Assembly (NCBI RefSeq): GCF_026914185.1
Contig: NC_070575.1
Coordinates: 2,935,001 to 2,999,000, forward strand
DNA: 64,000 bases
Reading direction: 5' to 3'
DNA from: Puccinia triticina
Taxonomy: Eukaryota > Basidiomycota > Pucciniomycetes > Pucciniales > Pucciniaceae
The notes under the pieces are model-generated. The model made no database searches. It had not been told where the DNA came from and saw only the letters and a list, made by a program, of their open reading frames with translations. Shown here piece by piece: positions 53,361-63,804 of this stretch. A program made the position numbers and the translations under genes. The number at the start of each line of letters is the position of its first letter. Within the stretch, counting starts at the first letter, position 1.

Positions 53361-53979
53361 CCTCAGATGCTTGCAGCTGATGGCAACACACTGTGGAAGA
53401 TTTCAAATAGCAATGACCAACTAAAGAAATAAGACATATATTGAGTGGTGTGCATGCATCTAATAATGTTAATTATCAACAGAGCTCACAACACCACCAT
53501 CCAGATATTTCATAAAAAAACAGTTCCACTTGTGTTTGCATTGATTTGGATTTGGGTGCTTAAGAAAGCTCTTGTGCCTGATATAGCATTCTGGAAAATG
53601 ACCTTGCATATCCTCCACAAAGTCATGAAGAAAGTTTGCTTCCACATTCACAATTGCTTGGAGCTGCGGGGCTGTGATCTCTTGGACTTTTGGATATGGA
53701 AGTTTGTAGAAAGAATGAGCTGGAGATTCTATTTTGGCGGGCACAATGGCCTCTATTGATAGGCGTCATTGGGCCTGAGTAGAGATACAAAGGAGACAAT
53801 AGAATCTCTGAGATATACAAGAGGAAAACAAGGTGCTAGGCCAGAAGGCCAATAATAGTAATACAATGATTGGCCTGAGGGCCGCAATAAGACTTAGAGA
53901 TGTAGTTCATCTTCAAGAGGACAAAGAGAGAGATAAATAGAAGTGCCAAGAGCGGCGAGGAAAGGGAATTGGTGGGTGC
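53361..53979 (-). other. Stretch with an unrecognised minus-strand frame
   Basis: A 91-codon frame at 53744-53469 (KLPYPKVQEITAPQLQAIVN, FLHDFVEDMQGHF) looks protein-like but has no known motif. It may be part of the same decayed gene as the next feature. Confidence 0.25.
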
Positions 53980-54570
53980 CTATTCCGGCATATAAAGAAG
54001 TTTGTGTGCCACCCAGGCGTTGAGGTATATGGCGCCCGCTCCTGAGTCAATGATGGTATTGCACAGAACACCGCCAATTGCTACCTTGTATCTTGGAAAC
54101 TTTGTCGTTCCTTTGGATGCGTTCAAATCCGTCATGTCCATGGTGTAGAATTCAGTCTCAATAGAACTGACCGGTGTGTTTTTGTTGTTGACGAGTTTGG
54201 GAGGACTGTCACCCAGCCACATGATGCTTGAGCAATTGGACGTCAGCGAACTGACCTCTGAGTTTAATGACTCTTCATCTCTGTTGGGTTGAAGCCAGTC
54301 GATGAAGCTGATTCCATTGCTGCTGGGAGGAGAAAGGTCATTGACATCTGCGCAAGCAACACACTTACTTGCTGGCTCGTCAGCACCTTCTAGGCCTTGC
54401 TTGTTTGAATTCCTAGGCTGTTTTTCCATCACGTTTAGGGCCAGATTTGATGGTTGAATGTGGTGGTGAGTTCTTCCAGGGACAAACTTGGTTGAAAATG
54501 GGTTGAGTTGACAACGCAGAAAATTGTGATTTACCATTGTTGTTGACCCAATCCTTTCCCACAAAGCCAG
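53980..54570 (-). pseudogene. Retropepsin-like fragment next to Gypsy-C
   Basis: Open on the minus strand from the Gypsy-C LTR boundary to a stop after LLYMPE. The C-terminal part has VAIGGVLCNTIIDSGAG followed by AIYLNAWVAHKL, the active-site motif and following strand of a retrovirus-type aspartic protease. The N-terminal part is Ser/Asn-rich. It ends soon after the first Asp motif, so half the fold is missing. The LTR at 54575 may have cut its 5' end. Likely a remnant of another gypsy-type gag-protease. Confidence 0.5.
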
Positions 54571-54574
54571 GCTC

Positions 54575-54757
54575 TGTTATGAGCTGCGCCCGCGCGCCAT
54601 AGCATCCTCAGGGACATGTTACAGTTGTACTTACATGTCACAGTTCCCATGCACATAGGGGAACCGGGGAGAGATCATCACACTCTCCCCATCCAGCAAT
54701 CTACCTACTTTACCAAGAGACCCAGAACCGATCCCCTCCCCTAGACCAACCCTTACA
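54575..54757 (+). repeat. Gypsy-C 5' LTR (183 bp)
   Basis: TGTTATGAGCTGC to CCCTTACA. Clearly homologous in its first half to the Gypsy-B LTR in sense orientation. The predicted RNA start is ATCCAGCAAT at 54691-54700. No second LTR is in the window, so the 5-bp duplication (GGCTC expected) cannot be checked. Confidence 0.8.
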
Positions 54758-54758
54758 T

Positions 54759-54768
54759 ATTGCTGGAT
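54759..54768 (+). promoter_or_regulatory. Self-priming site of Gypsy-C
   Basis: ATTGCTGGAT, one base after the LTR end, as in Gypsy-B. Exact reverse complement of ATCCAGCAAT in the LTR (54691-54700). Relative to Gypsy-B both partners changed (T to C, A to G), so pairing is kept. Confidence 0.75.
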
Positions 54769-54897
54769 CTCATACAAGGGACAAGGCCAGAATTGAAATA
54801 AACCAAACCAAACCAGAAACAAGAACCAGATTCAAACCAAACCAGAACCAAGAACCAGAAACTAAGACAGAAATCAAAAGCTAACAACTACAACCCA

Positions 54898-55876
54898 ATG
54901 GCTGACAAAGCGGCAGCGTTGCGCCAACGTTTGGACGAACTCTCCACCACAATCCAAGAGGAACGCAGGCTCTGTCAACAAGCCGTGGTTGCCCCAGCGG
55001 TTGTACCTGTTGTGCCAGACCAACGCCAGGATCAGCAACAACCACAGGCGGAAGCGCTGGCAAAGGGCCCCAAGATAAGGACTCTGGACAAGTACGATGG
55101 GTCCCGTGGAGCGAAGGCGGAGGCGTATGTCACCCAAATAGGCCTTTACGTTATCTCAAACCCCAGGCTATTCCCGGACAACCGCACCAAGGTCATATTC
55201 TCGATTTCGTATCTGACGGGACAGGCGAGTGCTTGGGCTCAACCATACACAGCAAAGCTGTTTGCCAGCCACCTGGTTTCTTACGTCAAATTCTCAACAG
55301 CGTTTCAAATGATGTTTCACAACACTGAGAAGAAGTCTTGGGCCAAGAAAGCGCTGCGTCAATTGAAGCAAACAAAGACTGTAGCGCACTACACCTTCCT
55401 TTTCAACCAGTACGCCGCCGACGCCGGGTGGGAAACAACAACCCTCATGAGTCAATATCAACAAGGCTTGAAGAAAGACATCCGGTTAGCCCTGGTCCTT
55501 GCGCGAGTTCATTTCAATCAACTGGCTGACCTCAGCAACCTAGCGTTGAAAATCAACAATGAAATCAACGGTGCCGATCTGACCACCGTTGACCCTGGCC
55601 CAACACTCGACCCTAACGCCATGGACCTATTGGCAATGTGCAGACAACTCTCAGCCAAAGAAAGGGCCAACATGATGAGATCCAGGCTTTGTTTTTTTTG
55701 CGGCAAAAAAGGTCACATTGCGAGGGAGTGCCCGAAGAAGTTTAAGGGAAAAGGAAAGGCGGCAATCCGGATCGCCAAGTTGGAAGAGCAAGTTTGACGT
55801 TTGACCACAGGACAAGGGACAAACAAGAGCGCTGGACGGGCGGAAGAGTCAAAAAATGGCGATGCTTGGGAGTGAA
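54898..55876 (+). pseudogene. Gypsy-C gag, one nonsense change
   Basis: ATG at 54898. Domain order as in Gypsy-B gag: a short helix, a gag domain (YLTGQASAWAQP, GLKKDIRLALV) and a CCHC knuckle (CFFCGKKGHIAREC). It stops at a TGA (55795-55797) where Gypsy-B has TGC. Beyond it the same frame continues RLTTGQGTNKSAGRAEESKN up to about 55876, aligning with the end of Gypsy-B gag and including the A AAA AAT heptamer at 55851-55857. Confidence 0.85.
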
Positions 55877-56875
55877 GGTTGTGCTTCCCCCAAGCATCAG
55901 AGATCCTGTAGTAGCAGAAATTGGAACAAGTAGTATTACCCCTCTTAATACCTCAGACCTCAAATGTTCCTCTCCTTAGCAATCAATACTACACATTCTC
56001 TCAGAGCCACAACCCATTGCGCCTCATTCCTCATTGGCTCGGGTGCCACCCACAGCGTCATGAGTGATAACTTCATTGAAAAACACGTTCTGCGGTGCAG
56101 ACCAACATTGAGTGAGAAAACCATCTCAGGTTTTGACGGATTCAGGAGCAGAGCTTCTAGAGAGATCAACTTACGGCTTGACAACGACCGAGCTCCAACG
56201 ACTTTTATCGTCACTCAACTGAAGGACTCCTATGACAGAATCCTGGGCATGCCTTGGATCCGCCAATACAGACACCTGATTGATTGGAAGGAGCGCCGCT
56301 TCCGGGAGCACCCAGAACACTCCAACTTAGATGACGCTGCGGCCGCCGAAGCGGTTTTGTCTTGCCCAACAAACACCTCCAGCGACGGGGTGGAGCCCGT
56401 AGGGAGGCAAGCAAGGGTAATTGACAAGGGGGTGCGCACTATGTGCGGTAAAACACCCCCGCGATGTGAGTTCCCCGTTCCCCACACTCAACCAGATTAT
56501 TTAGGAACCGCTGGCAAGCGGATACACTCTTTGGATCATCAGACAGCACAGGAGACAACGACAGCCAAGCAAAGGGACAGCATTGCAGCCGGCGACGCGG
56601 TTTTGTCATGCCCAACAAAAACCTCCAGCAACGGGGTGGAGCCCGTAGGGAGGCAAGCAAGGGTATTTGACAAGGGGGCACGCACTACATGCGGTAAAAC
56701 ACCCCCGCAATGTGAGTTCCCCGTTCCCCACACTCAACCAGATTGTTTAGGAACTGCTGGCAAGCGGATACACTCTTTGTATCATCAGACAGCACAGGAG
56801 ACGGCAAAAGCCGAGCAACAGGACAGCATCACAGCCGCCAACGCGGTTTTGTTGTGCCCAACAAAACCCTCCAGC
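55857..56875 (+). pseudogene. Gypsy-C protease and hairpin-repeat region, broken
   Basis: The -1 frame opens after the heptamer and runs to TSDLKC, then an indel near 55964 shifts it to FLSLAINTTHSLRA. The protease site reads IGSGATHSVMSD, with Gly where Gypsy-B has the catalytic Asp. Two repeats follow (VRTMCGKTPPRCEF, LGTAGKRIHSL), with sense hairpins at 56428-56460 and 56677-56709. The hAT insertion ends it at 56875. Confidence 0.8.
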
Positions 56876-57816
56876 TAGGGATGAGGATGGGCCAGGTTGG
56901 GTCAGAAAAATGCTGACCCGCCCCGCCCCGTTTTTAAATGGGTTGGGGCGGGTCGGGTCATAGATTTAAAATATCAAGACCCGCCCCATGACCCGACCCA
57001 TCCGAAGTGGAGCGGGTCGGGGCGGGTCGGGTCATGGGCCAACCCAGGGGTCGGTCCAGAGAGGTGATTGAAAAAAAAGTTTTTTAATGAGATCTGTGTG
57101 CGCTGAACTGGTTATATACAAAATGGACCCTGTTGGTCATGTGTATGGCTTATCACAATGGTTGAAATGAAGAAGAGAAAAAAATAGATAAAAGCATGTG
57201 TACATTGTGAAGCACTTCTATTCTTCAGATGTGTCATGATTCTTGTTGTAATCTTTGAGCCAATCTTGAGTGCAGACAAGCACTATAAGTGTATAAGGAT
57301 TGAGGCAGCTTTGGTATTTGTGTAGGACTTGGCCGGATGTGGAGAACGCTGCTTTGGATGCAACAGAGGTTGCTGGGATACTCAAAATTGTTCAAGCAAG
57401 TTGAGCAAGGGTTGGAAACAGCATTGAATTTAAGTCTTACCATTTGACTATGTCAAATTGGGTTCCCTTTGAGATTGACATGTTTGCCTCTTGAAGGTAA
57501 AGATCAAGCTCTCTGGTTGGGGTCCCAGTCAAGTCAACACCTTTGGTCTTAGCAAGATGCTGTTGGAAGGCCAAGTTGTCTTCATCTTCATTATGCTTCT
57601 GGAGAAACTCCTGAGTTTCAGATTCCTGGATCACTCACATCCCCACAGTGAACTGGGTCTCAATGGGTACCCATGGGCCGACCCATCCCCAAAAACCTGT
57701 GACCTGACCCACAACGGGCCACCCAGTGGGTTGACCCATCCGGGTCAAAAATGGGCATCCAGCTGAACCGCCCTGCCCCAGACCCCGCGGGTCAGCCCAA
57801 CCCACGGTCACCCCTA
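56876..57816 (-). mobile_element. hAT element remnant inside Gypsy-C
   Basis: 941 bp. The ends are TAGGGATGA and TCACCCCTA (8 of 9 inverted). They are flanked by the 8-bp duplications CCTCCAGC (56868-56875) and CCTCCAGA (57817-57824), the hAT size. Both subterminal parts are crowded with GGGTC/GACCC and GGGCGGG words. The interior carries the C-terminal end of a hAT transposase on the minus strand. Confidence 0.8.
57229..57634 (-). pseudogene. hAT transposase C-terminal dimerisation domain, broken
   Basis: Minus strand from 57634: ELDLYLQEANMS and FDIVKW, then a stop. The same region continues with MLFPTLAQLA, a stop, TILSIPATSVASKAAFSTSG, VLHKYQSCLNPYTL and CTQDWLKDY. The IPATSVASExxFSxxG and LxxxxLxxxxxW-L pattern is the hAT dimerisation domain. 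The N-terminal zinc finger and DDE core are absent, so it is only a scrap. Confidence 0.75.
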
Positions 57817-58577
57817 CCTCCAGAAACGGGGTGAAGCCCATAGGGAGGCAAGCAAGGGTATTTGAAAAGGGGGTGCGCACTACGTGCGGTATAACACCAC
57901 CGCGATGTGAGTCTGCCGCGCACTTCTCTCCTTCCCTAGTGTTAGGAATATCTGGCAAGCAGAATTCCTTTTTTGAACCTTTCAACCAGCCCTGCGTCGC
58001 CGCGGCAAAGACGTCTTGGTCGACTTCAGCACACCTTGCGGCCCAAACAAAAAGGACGGATCCGCAACGGACAGTGGAGGAGCTGGTCCCAAGACAATAC
58101 CACCAATACCTGGGGATGTTCCGCAAAGTATGATTTCCGAGTGGACCTGATCCCGGGTACAACTCCTCAGGCTAGCCGCATCATCCCGCTGTCACCCGCG
58201 GAGAACGAGGCGCTAGACACCTTGGTTAAGGAGGGTCTGAATAACGGCACCATACGGCGTACTACGCCTCCCTGGGCGGCGCCGGTGCTATTTACCGGAA
58301 AGAAAGATGGCAATCTGCGGCCCTGCTTTGATTACAGGAAGCTGAACGCCGTCACAATCAAGAAAAAGTATCCACTCCCCCTTACAATGGATCTAGTTGA
58401 TAGTCTCTTAGACGCGGATACATTCACGAAGTTAGATCTCAGGAATGCATACAGCAATCTTTAAGGGGACAAAGACAAGCTTGCATTCATATGTCGTGCG
58501 GGCCAGTTTGCGCCGCTGACGATGCCATTTGGGCCAACTGGCGCACTGGGGTTCTTCCAATATTTCATGCAGGATAT
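57817..58577 (+). pseudogene. Gypsy-C third hairpin repeat and partial RT
   Basis: A third hairpin copy is at 57869-57901 (GGGGGTG, CGCAC, TAC, GTGCG). A frame change follows near 58130, after which [33 protein letters not shown] and [12 protein letters not shown] match Gypsy-B RT. A TAA at 58462-58464 replaces the RVAE segment. GDKDKLAFICRAGQFAPL and FFQYFMQDI close the homology near 58577. The YLDD part and all later domains are missing. Confidence 0.85.
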
Positions 58578-60111
58578 ACGATTCACCAGGGGAGAAAGTG
58601 TGGCACTCTCTGGAGAGTGCCAGACCGTGACTTTATCTTTAACTTGGTCTGAAGTCAGTTCAATGTAGGTTTGTAACTTATGTTTAACTTTGTTTGCATA
58701 CTTATAAGTAACTATTGTATAAGAGTGTAATGAGTTCAGTGCAACCCATTAGTAACTCCTCATGTTATCAGGTTTGATTTTAGTCTATTCTTCAGAGATC
58801 TAGATTTGAAGATAATTCATGATTAATGCCAGATACTTACCCAACCTGTTCTGCTGCTGTCCTCCTGAGAGGCCTATTGTGTGATTTGTGAAGATTTGTT
58901 TCTGGCTTCCATGGATCCCTTATTCAGCCGCCATATTTGCATGAGCCATTTGAGTGTAGGTGTGGATTATCTGGGTTCTCCCTGTCACCCATATGTTTTG
59001 CCTCATTTTTTGTCTCCCGTTGGTTCTGTATGGCTGTTGCTTGACCACAAAGGGCTCAATGATTTCATGCAGAGTAGATGATGGTTCCCAGTCATTCCTT
59101 AACTGGGATTGATTCCACTTCTCCGTTCTGGTAAGAAAGAAGAGCAAGGGCAGCCCAAAAACATCAAGAGACCTCTCATCTAGATTTGTGTGTCATCATC
59201 TCTTGTGCCAAGTACTGTGTATCAATGATTCATTGCACTCTCAATCAACTAACAAGACAGAGTGCATCAGTCTTACTAATGGTGACCATAAAGAAGGTCG
59301 GTGATGACTGACAGTTTTTACAGAGAGTTTAGTTGCACACTAATTCTCACAACCGGTTGGTGATTCACAAAATGTGCATCTAGTTAAAGACGCCTTTTCA
59401 ACTTGCCCGCCCATGCAGGAATGGTAATGACACCCATATTTGGAGATTAGCCACGTCTGGCTGTGCATGATGAGGAACTGTGAACTGAGTGGTCTGCGGT
59501 TGAAGCACACGAAGATCTGCCTGCTCCTGGTTTGGGGAGGATTCATCACTCAACTCATAGCTCATTAAGGTTTGCTCACATATATTTGCATACAAATAAC
59601 ATGGTGTTGCCTGAGTACCATTGTTTGGCAATGTGCTCAGTGGCAAACACAACATGCATTGTGTATTTGTCCAAACATCTGGTCTATCAAAGCTGATTCC
59701 TGCTGAGTTTATACACCCGCTAAGTGCCCTGAAGACTCCACTGCAGACACAGCGCTCTCCTTGCTGCATATCCCAGACAACCAATCTAAGTCAGACTTCC
59801 CAATTGTACTGGTCCGGCAGCATGAGCAACACTTATTGTCTGGGTCAGTTTATCACACCAGTATATTCATCTCAGCCGATGTTGGGTCACACTGTTCCAC
59901 GGGCTGGCTTCCTTTAACAAGGATGTCGACAAGTCCATGTGTATTCCTCCCCACAACATTGCGTGGGTGATCTCAGTGATTTAGCAAGCAGAAATATTGG
60001 TCTGTTGCTAGGTCCAATTCCTGCATGTTCTACTCCTGTGACCAGTGCCAAATTTCCAGATTACAAAAATTGCTGAATCAAACTGATCAAGATATTTATA
60101 GTACGAAGCAG
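58578..60111 (+). other. Intergenic stretch before the SNF2 pseudogene
   Basis: At 58600-58625 there is an inverted GTGGCACTCTC/GAGAGTGCCA. Short open frames at 59398-59784 (minus) and 59761-59970 (plus) have no motif; part may belong to upstream exons of the SNF2 gene. Nothing else supported. Confidence 0.35.
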
Positions 60112-62028
60112 TGGTGGACAGCTTGAGTTGCGAGGCTGTGTGTTCAGTCGTTCAAAGGATGTCCCTTACGTTCAGTCAGCTTTTGAAGCTGCACAGGTGG
60201 AGCTGATGCCGATATGGAACTACGACCCAAGTGTCTTCTTTGACATCCCTCACTTGCGCTTGACAAGTCCAGAATCAGACGAGATGGCCCACAATGTGTG
60301 GTGTTCCTCAGCTCTTCAACAGTGCCAAACAACCTTGAAACCTCATCAAATCACCGCTCTCAACTTCCTCCGAAAGAACGAATCATGTGAAAATGACATC
60401 ATGTCTCTGTGGAATCAGCCCACAAACGGCTGGCTTTGCAGATTTGCACACGAAGCTGGAATATCCATGGGCAATACCCAAGACGGAAGATCTCGTGGAT
60501 CAATACTAGCGGACAACATGGGTTTGGGAAAGACTCTAACAACCCTTGCTTACGTTTTGGCTACAAGCGATGCGGCAGCTGAATTCCTGTGGGAGGATTG
60601 GATCAACCGATCTGCAGCCACGCTGGTCATTTGCCCACTAGCAACTCTGTCTAACTGGCAGAACAAGATTGACATACATATTGAGAATCAAGCAATCAAA
60701 TACCATGTGTTTCACGGACCCAGTCGCAACCAGCTATCTAAGAAGGACCTACAGTCCGCGTCAGTGGTTCTCACTACTTACAAGATGATTGGCAAGAGCG
60801 GAAGCGCGTTGCAGCCAAACCGGCTCACCATTGGATCCCTGAATTTATGTTGGTTCAGGATCGTCTTAGACAAAGCACAGTAAGCAACACATACAATGAA
60901 GTAGCAAATAGCTCTTGAAACTAATTGACTTTGCAAGTTTGATGAGGAACCCGAGTGCAATCCGGACTCAAAATCTCCTTCAACTTGAGTCGCAATTTGT
61001 ACTGTGTTTAACCGGGACACCAGTTCAAAATCGACTAATGGACCTTCAGAGCTTGATAAAAATGTTGAAGATTGCGCCGTGGGATAGAGATCAGATCTGG
61101 AAGAACTGCTTAATTCCACAGATGAATGTGGGGGCACCTGAGGCAATCAAGAGTTTGACCAGATTGATGCAGTCTGTCTGCTTGAGAGGGACCAAGGATG
61201 TTCTTCTGAATCTCCCACCAAAGGTTGAACACGCTGTTGTGGTCCAGAACGGCTCCCACTGGGAGAATTGGTCACGAGAGTTGCACGCAACGTTCATTCG
61301 GATGTTTGGAAGACTGCGGACGTCTGAGGAGCGGTGGGACCCTGCGGAGTTCTTCCAACAAATGACAATGCTAAGGCAATTTTGCAATCATCCGATCTTT
61401 ACCAGAGGGGAGCTTCTGATCCAGCCAACTTGGCAGTGGCAAGATTTGGGAAAGATTGTACATCTCATCGGCAGTCTGCAGATTTTCTTGAACAGTGTCC
61501 AAGGAATCCCGCAAACAAAGGCAGTTGTTTTCTCAAGTTTTGTTGGTTTTCTAGAGATGTGAGCAAACCATCATCTTCACTCATGTGCCTGGAGGAAATG
61601 CTGATTTTATTTTTTGAAATTATTGGATGAGCCCTGGACGATAACTAAATTGTCTCAACATGGCTCACTGGGAACCTGACAGTGCGACAGCGTGACAAGA
61701 ACCTCACCAACTTTCAAACGGACGGGAGATGCAATGTTCTGCTGGCGTCATTGCAGGCAGCAGGAGTGGGGATTGATTTGTGTTGCACCCAAAATGTTTA
61801 CCTGATGGTAAGTAAATACAAAGACATGAATTGTAGAGCGAGTGAAGCTGATTTGAAAAACTCTACCAGGAACCTAGTTGGAATCCTGCTAGTGAATTTC
61901 AAGCCATTGATTGACTTTATCGCTTGGGACAAGGGAATCAAGTTTGCGTGTATCGCTACTATGTACAAGGAAGCTTGGAAATGAACATTTATCAAGTACA
62001 AAGGCGTAAGAGTGAATTGGCGCTGTGA
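60112..62028 (+). pseudogene. SNF2-family ATPase (RAD16/RAD5-like), inactivated
   Basis: Exon about 60112-60879: LKPHQITALNFL, Walker A ILADNMGLGKTLTTLAYVLA, TLVICPLATLSNWQNKI, VVLTTYKM and FRIVLDKA. The intron 60880-60937 (GTAAGC to GCAAG) joins to HLMRNPSAIRTQN, so the DEAH box reads DKAH. The exon to about 61558 has LTGTPVQNRLMDLQSL, MLRQFCNHP and VVFSSFVGFLE. The following segment is disturbed. From 61682: NFQTDGRCNVLLASLQAAGVGIDL. The intron 61808-61869 joins to EPSWNPASEFQAID, a TGA at 61912-61914, then LYRLGQGNQVCVYRYYV. The TGA stands for the motif VI Arg. Such proteins remodel chromatin or act in DNA repair; this copy has lost two key residues. Confidence 0.8.
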
Positions 62029-62191
62029 GCATGTTTTTTTAACCGTGTTTTCAGTTTGGCGGGTGGCTAATCGATTTTCAACATGGAGACTGAGTGTACC
62101 AACAGGAGGAAAGAAACAACATGAATGTGCTCAGTTACTAATGTCCGATTTGGAGGATTGAGGTGGTAAAACGTACTTGAACGGGACACTT

Positions 62192-63340
62192 TCAGCATAA
62201 GGTCACAAGGTCTGGCCATTTGATTGATTCGGCCGTGTGGAGGAGTTCTCTTGCGGAACTTGAGAGGGTGGCCAAGTACTCTGGAGCGTAGCAGTTACTC
62301 AGTAAATTTTGTGGAACATTTTTGTAAGATGGTGAAGGAGGGATTGCAGAATGCAGTCTTTGAGACTCCAGAATGTTTGTATGTACAAAGACTCGTCCGC
62401 GGGTGTTATTCTTTTTCTGCTCAAAGATGGTGTCCAATTTTGCATAGAGCTGCTGGCCGTCTGGGTGGCTGCAGGAGTTCAACAATCAGAGTGGTCCTAC
62501 GCAGAGCAATGTTCTGAGTGAATAAGTGATCATAATATGAGACTGAACAGAGAAACATACCAGATTTTTGCGCTTACCGGGAACCTTTGTTTGCTGTACT
62601 TAGGAACTGCTGTTAGGGTCCAACTCTGGCACGCTCTCAAAATGCACGGGTCCTGTATTTGTGGAGCAATGGATGAGAGTAATTCAATGAGGAAAGATGG
62701 GAGCCCAAGAAGCACACCTTGTCCCACTCAATTGCGTATAGCATTCCAAGTCGCCACCACATCGGGAACTGCCCATTGGGGGATCTTCATGACTGAGGCT
62801 TTGGCATATAACTTGCCCTGGAATTGATAGGCCAAGTTCCAATCAACCCAATCGTGTCCGCCACTGGCTGATGCCTGAACAAGCAGTTGCATTTCTGAGT
62901 CAACTAGCTTCTGCTTGTGTTGTATCCACAAGAGTTGGGAAGGGTTGAGGTTTGATGGTAGCTCCATGTGATAGTCTGGTAGCTGAGTCAAAGATTGATG
63001 AGTGTGATGTAGAGTAATTGCGCTTGCGGTTCTCTATCAGCTTAGTGCAAGGTGTTGGGGGATGGGAACACTTGACTTTCGCAGTTTATAGCATATGTGA
63101 GGAAGGTCTAGAAACCGGCGCCGTAAGGCCCAAATCCCTGCCAGGTGACAAGCAGTTTCATCAACACTGTAAGCAAGGGACTTAACATGAGCACGAAGTC
63201 GGCTGTGGCCATGTTGAAATCGCGACCACCACATCTGCAATCTTGATTTTGGGGATAAGTCGCTTTGCAACCGTGGCTGATTGAGTGGAAGTAGCATTTT
63301 CCTAGTGGTTTTTTTCCATCCGTTCATCGCCGGACTCACC
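62192..63340 (-). pseudogene. Unrecognised multi-exon minus-strand gene, decayed
   Basis: Three coding-like blocks on the minus strand. 63339-63040 reads LQMWWSRFQHGHSRLRAHV, ETACHLAGIWALRRRF. 62991-62590 reads LLWIQHKQKLVDSEMQ, HDWVDWNLAYQFQGKLY, then a TGA, VGQGVLLGLPSFLIELL and YSKQRFP with a GTAAGC donor. 62485-62192 reads DGQQLYAKLDTIFEQKK and YAPEYLATLSSSARELL in a frame that does not join in phase. I do not recognise the family. It starts about 230 bp from, and divergent to, the Tnp2-like exon at 63570. Confidence 0.35.
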
Positions 63341-63569
63341 TGTGGGTGACGGTGAGCGCAGAGATAATCAGCACATATGTATTACTGAGTTATATTACTG
63401 CATGGAGACAAGTCAGGAGTGCCTAACAACGTGACTTGAGTGGTGTCACCGTGTCAGTCATTTGCTTCTTCTGCCACCCAGCTAGTTGCTTGAAACACAC
63501 GCGCCTCCAGCTCTCCTCATTGTTAATCTTGACACATTCCCTTCAACCACACATCACAATCCCAGAACT

Positions 63570-63760
63570 ATGAGAAACCCACTCGATTGCGTTTGTCGTT
63601 GTGAACACTTTGGCTGCAACAAAACCCAACATGAAGAAGACGGGCAAGGTATCATTCCTGGAAGGGTTCTATCGCCGCAGGTTTTCCAAAAACATCAGGC
63701 AACAATGGCTTCAGAGAACGCCAAGCGCCACGTGGCTCAAGACAATCCAATTCTGGACCC
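63570..63760 (+). CDS. First exon of a Tnp2-like transposase gene, 3' part beyond the window
   Basis: ATG at 63570, ending at a GTGAGT donor at 63761. It encodes CVCRCEHFGCNKTQHEEDG, GIIPGRVLSPQVFQKHQ. This has the same layout as the N-terminus of the Tnp2 gene at 18016: Cys-x-Cys, Gly-Cys, Asp-Gly, a PGxxL or PGVxL step and a His-containing end. The role of this N-terminal Cys/His piece is not known to me. The following exon would lie to the right, beyond the hairpin-rich repeat at the window end. Confidence 0.45.
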
Positions 63761-63804
63761 GTGAGTCATCCCAACCCGCAGGTTACATGCTTTTGCTTTC
63801 TGTA

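Larger units (their letters stand above)
54575..58577 (+). mobile_element. Gypsy-C: broken relative of Gypsy-B
   Basis: Starts with a 183-bp LTR (54575-54757) related to that of Gypsy-B (TGTTATGAGCTGC, CTCTCCCC). Gag, protease, the hairpin repeats and the first part of RT follow. It ends abruptly near 58577 in RT, with no integrase or 3' LTR. A hAT remnant sits inside at 56876-57816. Nonsense, frameshift and deletion changes are present throughout. Confidence 0.9.
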
